Assembly (NCBI GenBank): GCA_046049675.1
Contig: JBJORA010000072.1
Coordinates: 1-14,986, forward strand
DNA from: CAIXQW01 sp046049675
GTDB taxonomy: Bacteria > Bacteroidota > Bacteroidia > Chitinophagales > Chitinophagaceae
Direction of reading: 5' to 3'
Length of the DNA: 14,986 bases
The notes under the pieces were generated by a model. It was not told where the DNA came from. It worked only from the letters and a program-made list of their open reading frames with translations, and ran no database searches. The position numbers and the translations under genes are program-made. Within the stretch, counting starts at the first letter, position 1. Each line of letters opens with the position of its first letter. This document shows, piece after piece, positions 14,079-14,986 of the stretch.

Positions 14079-14986
14079 ATGGCTAAAGCAAAAAAAGCAG
14101 CTGCTACAAAAGCAACAGACGCAGCTCACTACAGTTTCTTTCAAAGTGTAGAACGTAACTTTGATCGCGCAAGTAAATTCACTCAGTACGACGCTGGTAT
14201 ACTAGAACAAATTAAAGCATGCAATAGCATCTATAGCATGAAGTTTCCTGTACGCATCGGCGACAAAGTAGAAGTGATTGAAGCGTATCGCGTACAACAC
14301 AGTCATCACAAATTACCAGTTAAAGGTGGTATCCGTTACAGTATGGATGTAAACCAAGATGAGGTAATGGCACTAGCTGCATTGATGACGTACAAGTGTG
14401 CAATTGTAAACGTGCCATTTGGTGGAGCAAAGGGTGGTATCAAAATCAATCCTAAAGCACTTACGCCATACGATCTAGAAAAAATTACTCGTCGTTATAC
14501 AGCAGAGCTAGTAAAGAAAAACTTTATTGGTCCTGGTATAGATGTACCTGCTCCAGACTACGGAACAGGTCCTCGTGAAATGAGTTGGATTGTAGATACA
14601 TACATGAGCTTACGTCCGGGTGAAATTGACGCTGCTGGTTGTGTAACAGGTAAGCCTGTAACACAAGGCGGTGTTCGTGGTCGTACTGAGGCTACTGGTC
14701 TTGGTGTATACTATGGTGTACGCGAGCTAGTAAACGATGCCGATATGATGAAGCGTGTAAAGCTTACCACTGGTATGAGCGACAAGCGTGTAGTTGTACA
14801 AGGCTTAGGTAATGTAGGTTATCACGCTGCTAAATACTTCATGACAGGTGGTGCTACTATTGTGGCATTGGCAGAGTACGAAGGTGCTATCTACAACCCT
14901 AAAGGTTTAGATGTAGAAGCAGTCGTTGCACATCGCAAGAAGACTGGTAGCATTTTAGGTTTCCCTGGTGCAAAAGACATGAAGAA
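14079..14986 (+). CDS. Glu/Leu/Phe/Val dehydrogenase (glutamate dehydrogenase), 3' end beyond window
   Basis: NAD(P)-dependent oxidative deamination of an amino acid, most likely glutamate to 2-oxoglutarate and ammonia. The open frame gives 302 complete residues before the window ends; full-length enzymes have about 420-475. Visible features: an Ala/Lys-rich N-terminal leader (MAKAKKAAATKATDAA); VKGGIRYSMDV (81-91); the active-site stretch ALMTYKCAIVNVPFGGAKGG (101-120, with Lys106 and the catalytic Lys118); GPGIDVPAPDYGT (151-163, with the catalytic Asp of the PAPD motif); and the start of the nucleotide-binding domain, VVVQGLGNVGYHAAKYF (238-254, GxGxxG-like). The start lies 16 bases after the CcmD-like stop, so the two are probably co-transcribed. 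Coenzyme and exact substrate cannot be fixed without the missing C-terminal third. The gene is truncated by the window edge, not broken. Confidence 0.93.
   Translation, partial: MAKAKKAAATKATDAAHYSFFQSVERNFDRASKFTQYDAGILEQIKACNSIYSMKFPVRIGDKVEVIEAYRVQHSHHKLPVKGGIRYSMDVNQDEVMALAALMTYKCAIVNVPFGGAKGGIKINPKALTPYDLEKITRRYTAELVKKNFIGPGIDVPAPDYGTGPREMSWIVDTYMSLRPGEIDAAGCVTGKPVTQGGVRGRTEATGLGVYYGVRELVNDADMMKRVKLTTGMSDKRVVVQGLGNVGYHAAKYFMTGGATIVALAEYEGAIYNPKGLDVEAVVAHRKKTGSILGFPGAKDMK

Overview
The window looks like a chromosomal segment of a Bacteroidota bacterium, probably of the Chitinophagales/Sphingobacteriales type; the order is an inference. The reasons are: SecD and SecF fused in one polypeptide; a FadL-type outer-membrane protein beside an SGNH lipoprotein; a ccmB-ccmC-ccmD-like-glutamate dehydrogenase run; no clear Shine-Dalgarno sequences; and exact or near matches to the Bacteroidota -7 promoter element TAnnTTTG in front of most transcription units. 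The DNA is AT-rich and base composition looks uniform, with no sign of a large transferred island. No tRNA, rRNA 16S/23S/5S, CRISPR array, transposase or phage gene was seen.

Left part (1-4417): a gene-free stretch of about 410 bases carries a long imperfect inverted repeat and a nested palindrome. It is followed by a minus-strand unit fadL-like -> SGNH lipoprotein with a strong terminator, and a minus-strand PLP-dependent aminotransferase. Middle (4418-9027): a divergent regulatory region, then plus-strand secDF with a strong terminator, then plus-strand terC, whose -7 element lies so close to the ATG that the mRNA may be leaderless. The RNase P RNA gene (rnpB, minus strand) lies tail-to-tail with terC and has its own promoter and terminator. 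Right part (9096-14986): a 559-residue exported protein of unknown function and enolase on the minus strand, then a divergent plus-strand set of ccmB, ccmC, a CcmD-like small protein and the first two thirds of a Glu/Leu/Phe/Val dehydrogenase cut by the window edge.

Most genes are housekeeping: protein export (SecDF), tRNA processing (RNase P), glycolysis (enolase), amino-acid metabolism (aminotransferase, glutamate dehydrogenase) and cytochrome c maturation (CcmB/C/D). The FadL/SGNH pair could work together in lipid or ester hydrolysis and uptake at the outer membrane. I do not see a convincing new multi-gene system. The most interesting signals are non-coding: the left-edge inverted repeat with its pseudoknot-capable neighbour, two perfect inverted repeats overlapping promoters (aminotransferase and unknown exported protein), and very short or absent 5' leaders. 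The unknown exported protein is the main protein of undescribed function.
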